In this document: piece by piece, positions 1 through 7,656 of the stretch
How positions within the stretch are numbered: position 1 is the first letter of the stretch
Layout of the letters: the number at the start of each line of letters is the position of its first letter
DNA from: Acidobacteriota bacterium
GTDB taxonomy: Bacteria > Acidobacteriota > Terriglobia > Terriglobales > Acidobacteriaceae
DNA: 12,296 nt
Reading direction: 5' to 3'
Assembly: GCA_028873155.1 (NCBI GenBank)
Contig: JAGWML010000072.1
Span: forward strand, 1-12,296
Program-made: the position numbers and the translations under genes
The notes under the pieces: generated by a model
Told to the model about the DNA's origin: nothing
The model's input: only the letters and a program-made list of their open reading frames with translations
Databases searched by the model: none

Positions 1-1059
1 GACAAGGGTCTGGGGCTGAAGGCGCAAACCCACTTCTGGGGCTACAGCCTCAAGCTGCCCACGCGCGACAGCGAAAACGTGAGCATGACGATCGAGAACG
101 CCGTGGACAAGAGCGACGACTCGCAGGATGTAAGCCCGCTGCAGGCCACGCGCGAATGGGTGCAGCAGGCCGAGAACAACGTGATCGACCGGCTCGAAGA
201 GGCGGGCCTCGTGGCGCCGCTGACGCCTGACGGCTACGAGCAGAAGGTGCTCGACCAAATCGTGGTCAACCTCGCGGTGCCAAACAATCTCGCCTTCTCC
301 AGCCCGGTGCACTGCCGCGTGCTGCTGACCGACACAATTGAAGCAACGACCGTGGGCAACACCATCCTGGTAAGCAAGGGCCTGCTGGATACGCTGCCGA
401 GCGAAGAATCCATCGCTTCGGTCGTATCCATGGAGCTGGCCCACATCGTGCTCGGCCACCACATCGACACGCGCTACGCCTTCAACGACCGGCTTCTCTT
501 CCCCGACGAGTCCACATTCCAGCGCATCAACATGTTCCACACAGATGCCGATAACGTGGCGGCGGCCAAGCAGGCCCAGACGTATCTGCAGGCCTCGATG
601 TACAAGGACAAGCTGGCCAATGCAGGACTCTACTGGGAAGCGCTGGCCGACCGCGGCAAAGCGCTGCACGCCCTGAACACGCCCAAGCTGGGCGACAGCC
701 TGCTGAACGCCGAGGGCACACCTTGGATGACGCAGCTCAGCCAGGGCGCACCCAAGATCAACTGGGACGATCTGAACCAGGTGGCGGCGCTGCCCCTGGG
801 CAGCTGGCTCAAGACCGATCCATGGGATGACAAAGTGCACATGCTGAACGCCAAGCGCTACGCGCCGATGAATGCGCGCGACAAGATGCCGCTTGAGGTG
901 ACGCCGATCTACTTCAAGCTGCAGCGCTACGTGGCTCCCGTCGCGGCTCCCGCGGCGCCGGCACAGCCAGCAGCGGGTGACGCTGCGCAACCACCGGCAG
1001 CCGCTCCGGCGGCCTCAGACCAGCAGCCGGCAGCAGCCCCGCCGGCAAGCCAGCAATAA
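1..1059 (+). CDS. M48-family metallopeptidase-like protein with degenerate zinc site (5' end outside window)
   Basis: The frame is open from base 1, so the gene starts upstream. The GTG at 79 is not a convincing start, because the in-frame residues before it look like ordinary protein. Counting from the first codon, residues about 105-150 follow the M48 pattern: a beta-strand, then a GNTILVSKGLLDTLPSEE-like stretch, then an active-site helix reading MELAHIVLGHH (144 on). Catalytically active M48 enzymes have HExxH here. In this protein the first zinc-binding His is Met144, while Glu145 and His148 are kept. The downstream E-x-x-A-D element that supplies the third ligand appears as HTDAD (180-184), so that Glu is also missing. 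Residues 311-352 are a Pro/Ala/Gln-rich, probably disordered tail. The fold assignment is good. Loss of peptidase activity is inferred, and the role is unknown. The beta-barrel gene follows after 134 bp on the same strand. Confidence 0.75.
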   Translation, partial: DKGLGLKAQTHFWGYSLKLPTRDSENVSMTIENAVDKSDDSQDVSPLQATREWVQQAENNVIDRLEEAGLVAPLTPDGYEQKVLDQIVVNLAVPNNLAFSSPVHCRVLLTDTIEATTVGNTILVSKGLLDTLPSEESIASVVSMELAHIVLGHHIDTRYAFNDRLLFPDESTFQRINMFHTDADNVAAAKQAQTYLQASMYKDKLANAGLYWEALADRGKALHALNTPKLGDSLLNAEGTPWMTQLSQGAPKINWDDLNQVAALPLGSWLKTDPWDDKVHMLNAKRYAPMNARDKMPLEVTPIYFKLQRYVAPVAAPAAPAQPAAGDAAQPPAAAPAASDQQPAAAPPASQQ

Positions 1060-1193
1060 CCTGAGAGTGGAGATTGCGCTCTGGACAACGCATCGCAGCG
1101 GATGTTCAGAGCGCATTTGCAGAGGCCCTGCAGGGGCGCCTCAGAAAGCAGCAGCCATTGGAAATCCATACCCGAGTATCTTCCCTGAACCGG

Positions 1194-1778
1194 ATGCCGC
1201 ATCTGCTTCGCACACGGATTCTTTTTTGCGTCGCGCTCAGCCTTTTTTCAGTTCTGACTGTGCCTCTGACGGCGCAGGTTGCGCCTTCCGGCAGCCGCGG
1301 TCAGCTATCCATTACAGCTGGTGGCCTGTTCTCAGCCTTTCAGCCGGAGTACAAGGGCAGCGGCATTGAGCAGGCCAGTCCCAACGAGTTGTTCGGCGTC
1401 GGCGCCTACGTCGATGTGCACATGCGCCGCTGGCTGGAGGCCGAGCTCGAAGGCCGCTGGGGCCGCTTCAATGAGTACCTGAACATCAGCGAGGACAACT
1501 ACCTCGTCGGACCCAAGGTGCCCATTCACGAGTTTCAGTTCATGCATGCCACGCCGTACGGCAAGGTGCTCATCGGCATGACACAGATGAACTTTGAGTA
1601 CAACTACGCATACGGGCGATTCACGACGCTGGCCTATGGCGGCGGCGTGGACCTGAAACTCACCAAGCGTCTCTCATACCGGCCTGTCGATTTTGAATAT
1701 CAGCAGATGCCAAGCTGGGTGCGCGGCACGCTCTCGCCCTACGGCTTCAGCACGGGCTTCGGGTACCGCATCTTTTAG
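1194..1778 (+). CDS. Small outer-membrane beta-barrel protein
   Basis: This 194-residue protein has a clear signal peptide: basic LRTR near residues 4-8, a hydrophobic core at about 9-25, and probable cleavage after PLTAQ (about residue 28). There is no lipobox. The mature part alternates hydrophobic and polar residues, is rich in Gly and aromatics, and ends in a terminal Phe (GYRIF). That ending is typical of proteins inserted by the BAM complex. The ATG at 1194 was chosen because the signal peptide begins exactly there; the longer open frame back to 1074 would bury it. No good Shine-Dalgarno sequence precedes this ATG. It resembles the small eight-stranded OmpA-like/OMP_b-brl group in size and style. 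Ligand and function cannot be told from the sequence. It lies downstream of the M48-like gene and converges on ftsH. Confidence 0.8.
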   Translation: MPHLLRTRILFCVALSLFSVLTVPLTAQVAPSGSRGQLSITAGGLFSAFQPEYKGSGIEQASPNELFGVGAYVDVHMRRWLEAELEGRWGRFNEYLNISEDNYLVGPKVPIHEFQFMHATPYGKVLIGMTQMNFEYNYAYGRFTTLAYGGGVDLKLTKRLSYRPVDFEYQQMPSWVRGTLSPYGFSTGFGYRIF

Positions 1779-1806
1779 GATTGCGCTCATTCTGGGCATC
1801 ACAAAA

Positions 1807-1833
1807 AAAGGCCGCTCTCGTCGAGCGGCCTTT
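1807..1833 (-). terminator. Intrinsic terminator of ftsH
   Basis: There is a perfect 11-bp inverted repeat (AAAGGCCGCTC / GAGCGGCCTTT) around a 5-base loop, TCGTC. Read on the minus strand, the GC-rich stem runs into seven Ts (+ strand A-run 1803-1809), a textbook Rho-independent terminator 29 bp after the ftsH stop. On the plus strand the stem is followed only by TTTCC, so it may terminate the beta-barrel gene less efficiently. Confidence 0.88.
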
Positions 1834-1861
1834 CCATTCAATGGACTTCTGATGCACAAGC

Positions 1862-3784
<1,923 letters not shown>

Positions 3785-3940
3785 CAGCAACCCTCTTTCC
3801 CGGCGGTTCAGGGGGCCTAAGCCCGTCTCCGCCACCTTGCCCTTTGCGTTTTAGACGCGGCGCACCCGCCTGAAGTCACAGAAAATGCGCTGCCCCGGTG
3901 AGGACACATATACCTCGCCGCCCAGAGAGCAGTTCTTCAA

Positions 3941-3946
3941 ATTGTA
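3941..3946 (-). promoter_or_regulatory. Possible -10 element upstream of ftsH
   Basis: On the minus strand the hexamer TACAAT (5 of 6 to TATAAT) lies about 157 bp before the chosen ftsH start, in the 241-bp tilS-ftsH gap. No good -35 box is seen at 16-18 bp spacing, so this is only a candidate for a promoter separate from read-through from tilS. Confidence 0.3.
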
Positions 3947-3950
3947 CTCC

Positions 3951-3977
3951 CATTCCGGAACAAAACTTCCGGGAATG
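3951..3977 (-). repeat. Imperfect inverted repeat in the tilS-ftsH spacer
   Basis: CATTCCGGAA (3951-3960) and TTCCGGGAATG (3967-3977) pair with one bulged base around a 6-base loop, CAAAAC. It lies 49 bp past the tilS stop. On the minus strand no T-tract follows, so it is not a standard terminator. It could be an mRNA hairpin separating tilS from ftsH, or a protein-binding dyad next to the possible -10 at 3941-3946. Confidence 0.4.
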
Positions 3978-4025
3978 AGCCTGGGAAGTACTGCCACCAA
4001 CGGGGGAGCAAACCGGTCCGGCCAG

Positions 4026-5381
4026 TCAGTTACCGGGCGCCAGTGGAGTAGTCGTAACCCGCACGCCTGCCGGGGGTTCCACATCGGCTCCCTGCATCCA
4101 CACCACCGTGCCGGCAATCTCCAGCACCGGCCAGGAAGCTCGCGCCGTGCCAGTGACATGCAGCCGCTCCAGCACCTCCTTCACCTTGCGCGGACTGCGG
4201 GAATAGCGCAGCCGGACTCGGTCGCCCGGCTTCCACAACCGCAGGCATGCTTCGGCCGGAGAGCCCGGACCTGCAGGCGCATCCACTTGCACGCACAGCC
4301 CGAAGTCAGGCACTTCCACCTCGCCGGGAATCGCAAACACATATTCTTGCTTGGGTTGCCCCATCTCTGCGGGTGCTACCGTAAGGCGCAACTCGCGCTG
4401 CGTGCGCTCGGCCCGCAGGCCCTGCGCCAGCTCGCGCTTCTGCCCGGCCTTGCCTGCCAGAGCCAGCAGGCGTACCGCCTCAGTGCTCTCGAAATCAAGG
4501 GAACTGCCCAGACTAGCCGCCGCATGGCGCAACAGACGGCGCTGCAATGGAACCGGCAGAGCCGCGAGCCGCGTCCGGTCAAGGGCCATTCCCTCGCCGG
4601 ACGCGCGGCCCCCTCCGCGAACGGGCTTGCCGGGCAGCAGCAACTCTGGCGCCAGGCGCGCGATCTCCGCCTGCCACCACCCTTCCTCGTCCAGGGCCAG
4701 CGTGGCCATCTGCGCCAGATGGGCGCGAAGCTGCGGATTCCATGTCTCCAGCAAGGGCAGCAGCTCGTGACGGATGCGGTTGCGCGTGTAGGTCAGATGC
4801 CGGTTGGTCGAGTCCTCGCGCCACGGCTGGCCGAGCGCGCGCAGATAGGTCTCGACCGCCTCGCGCCGCGTGGCGAGCATCGGCCGGATAATCTGCCCCT
4901 CGGGATGCTCCACAACCGGATGAATGCCCGCGATGCCCTCGGTCCAGGCGCCGCGCAGTAGACGGGCCAGTACGGTCTCGGCCTGGTCATCGAGTGTGTG
5001 CGCCGTCGCCACTGCATCGAGCGGGGCTTCGGACATCAGCATGCGGAACCACGCGTAGCGCAGCCTTCGCGCAGCCTCTTCGATGCTCTCGCCGGGTTTG
5101 CCCGGTGCAGCCTTCGCCTCGGCTGCGGTGTTCACGTGCTGCTCGTGGAACGGCACGCCCAGCGATGCAGCCAGCTCCCGCGCAAAGGCCAGGTCTGCGT
5201 CTGCTTCTTCGCCGCGCAGGCCGTGGTGCAGATGTGCCGCATGCAGCACGATGCCAAGTTCCCTGCTCCGCTCAGCGAGCGCGCGCAACAGTGCGACGGA
5301 GTCTGCGCCGCCCGACAAGCCGACGGCCACACGCATGCCGGGCTTGAAGAACGATGTGTCGAGAGCGAGCGTGACGGCCAC
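4026..5381 (-). CDS. tilS: tRNA(Ile)-lysidine synthetase TilS
   Basis: TilS joins lysine to cytidine 34 of the CAU-anticodon tRNA-Ile using ATP, so that this tRNA reads AUA and is charged with Ile. The 451-residue product has the N-type ATP-pyrophosphatase loop SGGADS (23-28), then LHHGLRGEEADAD (51-63), RRLRYAWF (105-112), ATAHTLDDQAETVLARLLRG (125-144) and the REDSTN...TRNRIRHELLP block (188-209). A C-terminal TilS substrate-binding domain includes WKPGDRVRLRYSR and the KVKEVLE helix. The minus-strand frame stays open far beyond this start, across the antisense of ispD, but that part is not protein-like. I placed the start at GTG 5381, just before the region that fits TilS N-termini. Met16 (about 5336) is a less likely alternative. 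No Shine-Dalgarno precedes the GTG. The gene diverges from ispD and is followed by ftsH. Confidence 0.95.
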   Translation of the reverse strand: MAVTLALDTSFFKPGMRVAVGLSGGADSVALLRALAERSRELGIVLHAAHLHHGLRGEEADADLAFARELAASLGVPFHEQHVNTAAEAKAAPGKPGESIEEAARRLRYAWFRMLMSEAPLDAVATAHTLDDQAETVLARLLRGAWTEGIAGIHPVVEHPEGQIIRPMLATRREAVETYLRALGQPWREDSTNRHLTYTRNRIRHELLPLLETWNPQLRAHLAQMATLALDEEGWWQAEIARLAPELLLPGKPVRGGGRASGEGMALDRTRLAALPVPLQRRLLRHAAASLGSSLDFESTEAVRLLALAGKAGQKRELAQGLRAERTQRELRLTVAPAEMGQPKQEYVFAIPGEVEVPDFGLCVQVDAPAGPGSPAEACLRLWKPGDRVRLRYSRSPRKVKEVLERLHVTGTARASWPVLEIAGTVVWMQGADVEPPAGVRVTTTPLAPGN

Positions 5382-5388
5382 ACCAGCG

Positions 5389-5416
5389 ATGATAGCGCCT
5401 GTGTTGCGGGTGTCCG
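5389..5416 (-). promoter_or_regulatory. Possible tilS promoter very close to the start codon
   Basis: On the minus strand CGGACA (5416-5411, 4 of 6 to TTGACA) is separated by 16 bp from TATCAT (5394-5389, 5 of 6 to TATAAT). Transcription would begin at about 5382, next to the GTG at 5381, giving a leaderless or nearly leaderless mRNA. This agrees with the lack of a ribosome binding site. It is a visual match only. Confidence 0.35.
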
Positions 5417-5444
5417 CTTCGTGTCTCACTGCCCGCTGCCGATG

Positions 5445-5450
5445 TATACT
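5445..5450 (+). promoter_or_regulatory. Possible -10 box of ispD-ispF
   Basis: TATACT (5 of 6 to TATAAT) ends 9 bases before the ispD ATG at 5460. The -35 region is poor at normal spacing (GTCTCA at 5423-5428, 3 of 6). If used, transcription would start at about 5457, leaving almost no leader, and no Shine-Dalgarno is present. Confidence 0.4.
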
Positions 5451-5459
5451 CCACGAGTT

Positions 5460-6161
5460 ATGCAGGTATTCGCAATCCTTCCCGCAGCGGGGCTCGGCAC
5501 CCGCATGGCCGGTCCACAGCCCAAGCAGTTTCTGGCGCTTGCTGGAGTTCCCATTCTCATCCACTCGCTGCGCACCTTCGCCTCTGTCCCTCGCGTAACG
5601 GCGATCTACGTCGCTGTGCGCAGGCCGGAGATGGAGCGCGTCGAGGCCCAGGTGGCGGAGTATGGTTTCGCCGGCCGCGTCCACGTGGTCGAGGGCGGCA
5701 ACAATCGCCAGGAGTCCGTGGCGCACGCGCTGGCCGCGGTGCCGGCCACCGACGACGACATCGTCCTCGTCCACGACGCTGTGCGCCCGCTCATTGATGC
5801 GGCCACCATTGACCGCACCATCGACGCAGTGCATGAGCACGGCGCGGCCATCGTGGGCATGCCCGCCATCGACACCATCAAGCAGGTGGAACGAACCGCC
5901 CACGGCGCCCTCATCACCGCGACAATCCCCCGCGAGTTTGTCGTGCTCGCGCAAACGCCGCAGGGCTTTCGCTACGGCCTGCTGCAGCGCGCATTTGCTG
6001 AGGCGACGGCGGACGGCTTTGTGGGCACCGATGAAGCCTCCGTGGTGGAGCGGGCCGGGCTGCCGGTCGCCGTTGTGCCCGGCTCTCAGGTTAATCTGAA
6101 GATTACCCAGCCGGGCGATCTGGAGCTGGCAGAGTTCTATCTGCGCCAGCGCACGCCCTGA
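5460..6161 (+). CDS. ispD: 2-C-methyl-D-erythritol 4-phosphate cytidylyltransferase IspD
   Basis: IspD transfers CMP from CTP to 2-C-methyl-D-erythritol 4-phosphate, the third step of the MEP pathway to isopentenyl diphosphate, in the cytoplasm. The 233-residue product is of normal family length. It shows the nucleotide-binding start ILPAAGLGTRM (6-16) followed by PKQF (21-24), the GNNRQESV block (80-87) and VHDAVRP (104-110). Later come DTIKQVERT and QTPQGFR, and the C-terminal TDEAS...VNLKIT segment. The open frame extends upstream of 5460, but only from this ATG does it look like IspD. The start has no Shine-Dalgarno and lies 10 bp after a TATACT box. ispF follows 23 bp downstream, so the two are probably one operon, as is common for these genes. 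Confidence 0.96.
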   Translation: MQVFAILPAAGLGTRMAGPQPKQFLALAGVPILIHSLRTFASVPRVTAIYVAVRRPEMERVEAQVAEYGFAGRVHVVEGGNNRQESVAHALAAVPATDDDIVLVHDAVRPLIDAATIDRTIDAVHEHGAAIVGMPAIDTIKQVERTAHGALITATIPREFVVLAQTPQGFRYGLLQRAFAEATADGFVGTDEASVVERAGLPVAVVPGSQVNLKITQPGDLELAEFYLRQRTP

Positions 6162-6184
6162 GATTGCCACGGAGACCCTGACGC

Positions 6185-6805
6185 ATGAGCGACACACGCA
6201 TCGGCTTTGGTTTTGACTCGCACGAATTCAAGCCGGGAGTGCCACTCCATATTGGCGGATTGAAGCTGAATCACTCCGAAGGGCTGGCCGGGCACTCCGA
6301 CGGCGACGTGCTGCTGCACGCCATCACCGATGCGCTGCTCGGCGCGGTGGCCGCAGGCGATATCGGCAGCTTTTTTCCGCCCGGCGATCCGCGCTGGAAG
6401 AACGCCGACTCCGCCATCTTCCTCAATCTCGCCATGGAAGAGCTGCAGAACGCGGGCTACCGCATCGTCAACATTGACACCACGCTGGTGCTGGCAGCGC
6501 CAAAGATCTCTCCCATCGCAGGTGAAATGCGCGCCCGCATCGCCGACCTGCTGTGTATCAAGATCGACCAGGTGAGCGTGAAGGCCAAGACTCCCGAAGG
6601 ACTGGGTCTGGATCACGTGGCCCAGTGCCATGCCATCGCTCTGGTCGAGCGCGTGGCAGACACTGACGAGCTGAAGAGCATGAGCGCCGTCATCGAAAGC
6701 CAGCGCCAGCTCGAAGATGTAGTGGAAGACCTGCTGAGCAGCGTCCACGGGGTGCCGAAGAAGCGCACCGTCGCGCCGCTCTTTGACACGGAGGACATCA
6801 CCTAG
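6185..6805 (+). CDS. ispF: 2-C-methyl-D-erythritol 2,4-cyclodiphosphate synthase IspF, C-terminally extended
   Basis: IspF cyclises CDP-methylerythritol 2-phosphate with release of CMP, the fifth step of the MEP pathway. Metal ligands are visible: Asp11 and His13 in GFDSH, and His45 in GHSDGDVLLH (36-45). GDIGSFFPPGDP (58-69) and the ADS motif (74-76) match the family. Two things are odd. The loop that in E. coli reads ATTTEKLGFTGR, contacting the CMP phosphates, is here AKTPEGLGLDHV (134-145). The protein is also 206 residues, against about 160 for typical IspF. Residues from about 158 to 206 form an extra, charged, probably helical tail containing SQRQLEDVVEDLL. The ATG at 6185 has GGAGA 9 bases upstream and follows the ispD stop by 23 bp. 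It converges on the DUF2892 gene. Confidence 0.93.
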   Translation: MSDTRIGFGFDSHEFKPGVPLHIGGLKLNHSEGLAGHSDGDVLLHAITDALLGAVAAGDIGSFFPPGDPRWKNADSAIFLNLAMEELQNAGYRIVNIDTTLVLAAPKISPIAGEMRARIADLLCIKIDQVSVKAKTPEGLGLDHVAQCHAIALVERVADTDELKSMSAVIESQRQLEDVVEDLLSSVHGVPKKRTVAPLFDTEDIT

Positions 6806-6820
6806 CAGGCGCCTCCTGGT

Positions 6821-6844
6821 GGCTGCGGTCCTCGAGGCGCAGCC
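6821..6844. repeat. Inverted repeat between convergent ispF and DUF2892 genes
   Basis: GGCTGCG (6821-6827) and CGCAGCC (6838-6844) are perfect 7-bp arms around a 10-base loop that contains the palindrome CCTCGAGG. It lies in the 45-bp gap between facing stop codons. There is no T-tract on either strand, so a transcript-end hairpin is possible but unproved. Confidence 0.4.
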
Positions 6845-6850
6845 CTGGGG

Positions 6851-7042
6851 CTACTTCCCGCAGGTACGGATTCCAAAGGGCAGGTAGAGCGGGCAGAACC
6901 CCAGCGCGGCCGTCAAAAGCGGCACCAGGCCGATCAATCCCAGCCAGCGCATCCCTCCCGGCAGCAAAAACAAAAGGCTGAGCAAACCCAATCCCACCAC
7001 GATCCGAATTGCCCTGTCGGCACCTCCGACATTCCGTTCCAT
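6851..7042 (-). CDS. DUF2892 (YgaP-like) small inner-membrane protein
   Basis: The 63-residue protein begins MERNVGGADRAIR, the typical start of DUF2892 domains (also the membrane part of the rhodanese YgaP). It has two hydrophobic helices at about 13-28 and 33-48. It ends in the family signature GFCPLYLPFGIRTCGK, with conserved cysteines at 50 and 61. Such proteins often accompany sulfur or rhodanese functions, but the role of the stand-alone form is not established. The ATG at 7042 has an ideal GAGGAG 6 bases upstream. An in-frame ATG at 7072 would add ten residues that do not match the family. It faces ispF and diverges from the small membrane protein at 7299. Confidence 0.88.
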   Translation of the reverse strand: MERNVGGADRAIRIVVGLGLLSLLFLLPGGMRWLGLIGLVPLLTAALGFCPLYLPFGIRTCGK

Positions 7043-7048
7043 GCGTGT

Positions 7049-7054
7049 CTCCTC
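7049..7054 (-). promoter_or_regulatory. Ribosome binding site deciding the DUF2892 start
   Basis: GAGGAG on the minus strand lies 6 bases before the ATG at 7042. It supports that start over the in-frame ATG at 7072, which would place this site inside the coding region. Confidence 0.75.
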
Positions 7055-7094
7055 TTTCGCGTTGTGCGTCATTGAAACAACAAAGCGCTATTAG

Positions 7095-7113
7095 AGTACG
7101 CCCAGTTCGTACT
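7095..7113. repeat. Short dyad upstream of the DUF2892 gene
   Basis: AGTACG (7095-7100) and CGTACT (7108-7113) are perfect 6-bp arms with 7 bases between them, about 53 bp before the DUF2892 start. It could be an operator half-site pair or chance. On the plus strand a short TTT follows, too little for a convincing terminator. Confidence 0.3.
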
Positions 7114-7138
7114 TTTCGTCTGTGACCAGAGCGGGTGC

Positions 7139-7155
7139 GACCGTGGATCACGGTC
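7139..7155. promoter_or_regulatory. Candidate operator: perfect dyad in a divergent intergenic region
   Basis: GACCGTG (7139-7145), spacer GAT, CACGGTC (7149-7155) is a perfect 7-3-7 inverted repeat. It lies midway in the 256-bp gap between the divergent DUF2892 gene and the gene at 7299. The size and spacing resemble binding sites of dimeric repressors. No regulator gene is adjacent, so the protein is unknown. Apart from this dyad and the one at 7095-7113, I see no gene or clear promoter in the gap. Confidence 0.4.
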
Positions 7156-7298
7156 AGGAAGCCCCATCGCGGTCGATTGTCTGCGCTGAGTCTGTATATC
7201 GATGCACGTCCCCAGTGCGCAGATTTTTATTGCCGTGAACTTCATTCCGGCATACCTTGGCTGCATCACATTCGATCCGCCTCACATGGAGTTCAACC

Positions 7299-7613
7299 AT
7301 GCACCTTGCGCTCATGGGAAACCTTGCGTTCTTCGCAATGCAAACTCAGCTTGACCCGCAACAGGCTCAGAAGCTTGCCATGGCGATCCTGGCCATCATG
7401 CCGCTGTTTATCATCGTTGCCCTGGCCATTGTCATCGTCCCGGTCTGGTTCATCTGTAAGAAAGCGGGCTTCTCGCCTTGGCTTTCGCTCCTCAACATTG
7501 TTCCGCTCGGTGGCCTGATTCTGCTCTACGTACTGGCATTTTCTGAGTGGAGAGTCGTTCCCGCTGCGCCGCCAGGCTGGCCCCCGGCACCGCCTTCGCC
7601 GCCTCAGTTCTAG
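7299..7613 (+). CDS. Small membrane protein of unknown function with Pro-rich tail
   Basis: This 104-residue protein has a long hydrophobic segment at about 28-52, then FICKKAGFSPW (51-61), then a second helix at about 62-81 ending LAFSEW. It finishes with a Pro-rich tail (86-104). The pattern K-A-G-F-S-x-W ... P ... LAFxxW recurs in small unannotated bacterial membrane proteins, but I cannot name a family with certainty. The stretch around residues 1-14 is hydrophobic and could be part of a weak signal or anchor. ATG 7299 has GGAG 7 bases upstream. The frame is open back to 7257, but that start lacks a site. gltX follows 43 bp later on the same strand, so co-transcription is possible. Confidence 0.72.
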   Translation: MHLALMGNLAFFAMQTQLDPQQAQKLAMAILAIMPLFIIVALAIVIVPVWFICKKAGFSPWLSLLNIVPLGGLILLYVLAFSEWRVVPAAPPGWPPAPPSPPQF

Positions 7614-7656
7614 CAGCCCAAGCTGTTAGCATCGAAGAGGAACACCACCTCCAGCG

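Noticed and set aside
931..1056. A Pro/Ala/Gln-coding, GC-rich repeat-like stretch
   Set aside because: No repeat unit is maintained at DNA level. It is simply the low-complexity tail of the M48-like protein.
1122..1142. A GC-rich hairpin (GAGGC...GCCTC around CCTGCAGG) between the M48-like and beta-barrel genes
   Set aside because: The pairing is short with a bulge and no T-tract follows. It may be an mRNA structure, but I cannot support a terminator.
3851..4159. A minus-strand frame in the tilS-ftsH spacer, with a plausible-looking end (VYVSSPGQRIFCDF)
   Set aside because: It starts inside tilS in another frame, has no ribosome site and no recognisable family. A shorter frame from an internal ATG gives only about 25 residues.
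3885..4961. A 358-codon plus-strand frame opposite tilS
   Set aside because: It is Gln/Arg/Leu-rich with no recognisable domain and is fully explained as a shadow of tilS.
5382..6197. The tilS frame stays open for 272 more codons across the antisense of ispD, suggesting a fusion
   Set aside because: The extra residues are not protein-like, while ispD on the other strand has all its family motifs. TilS homology begins only near 5381.
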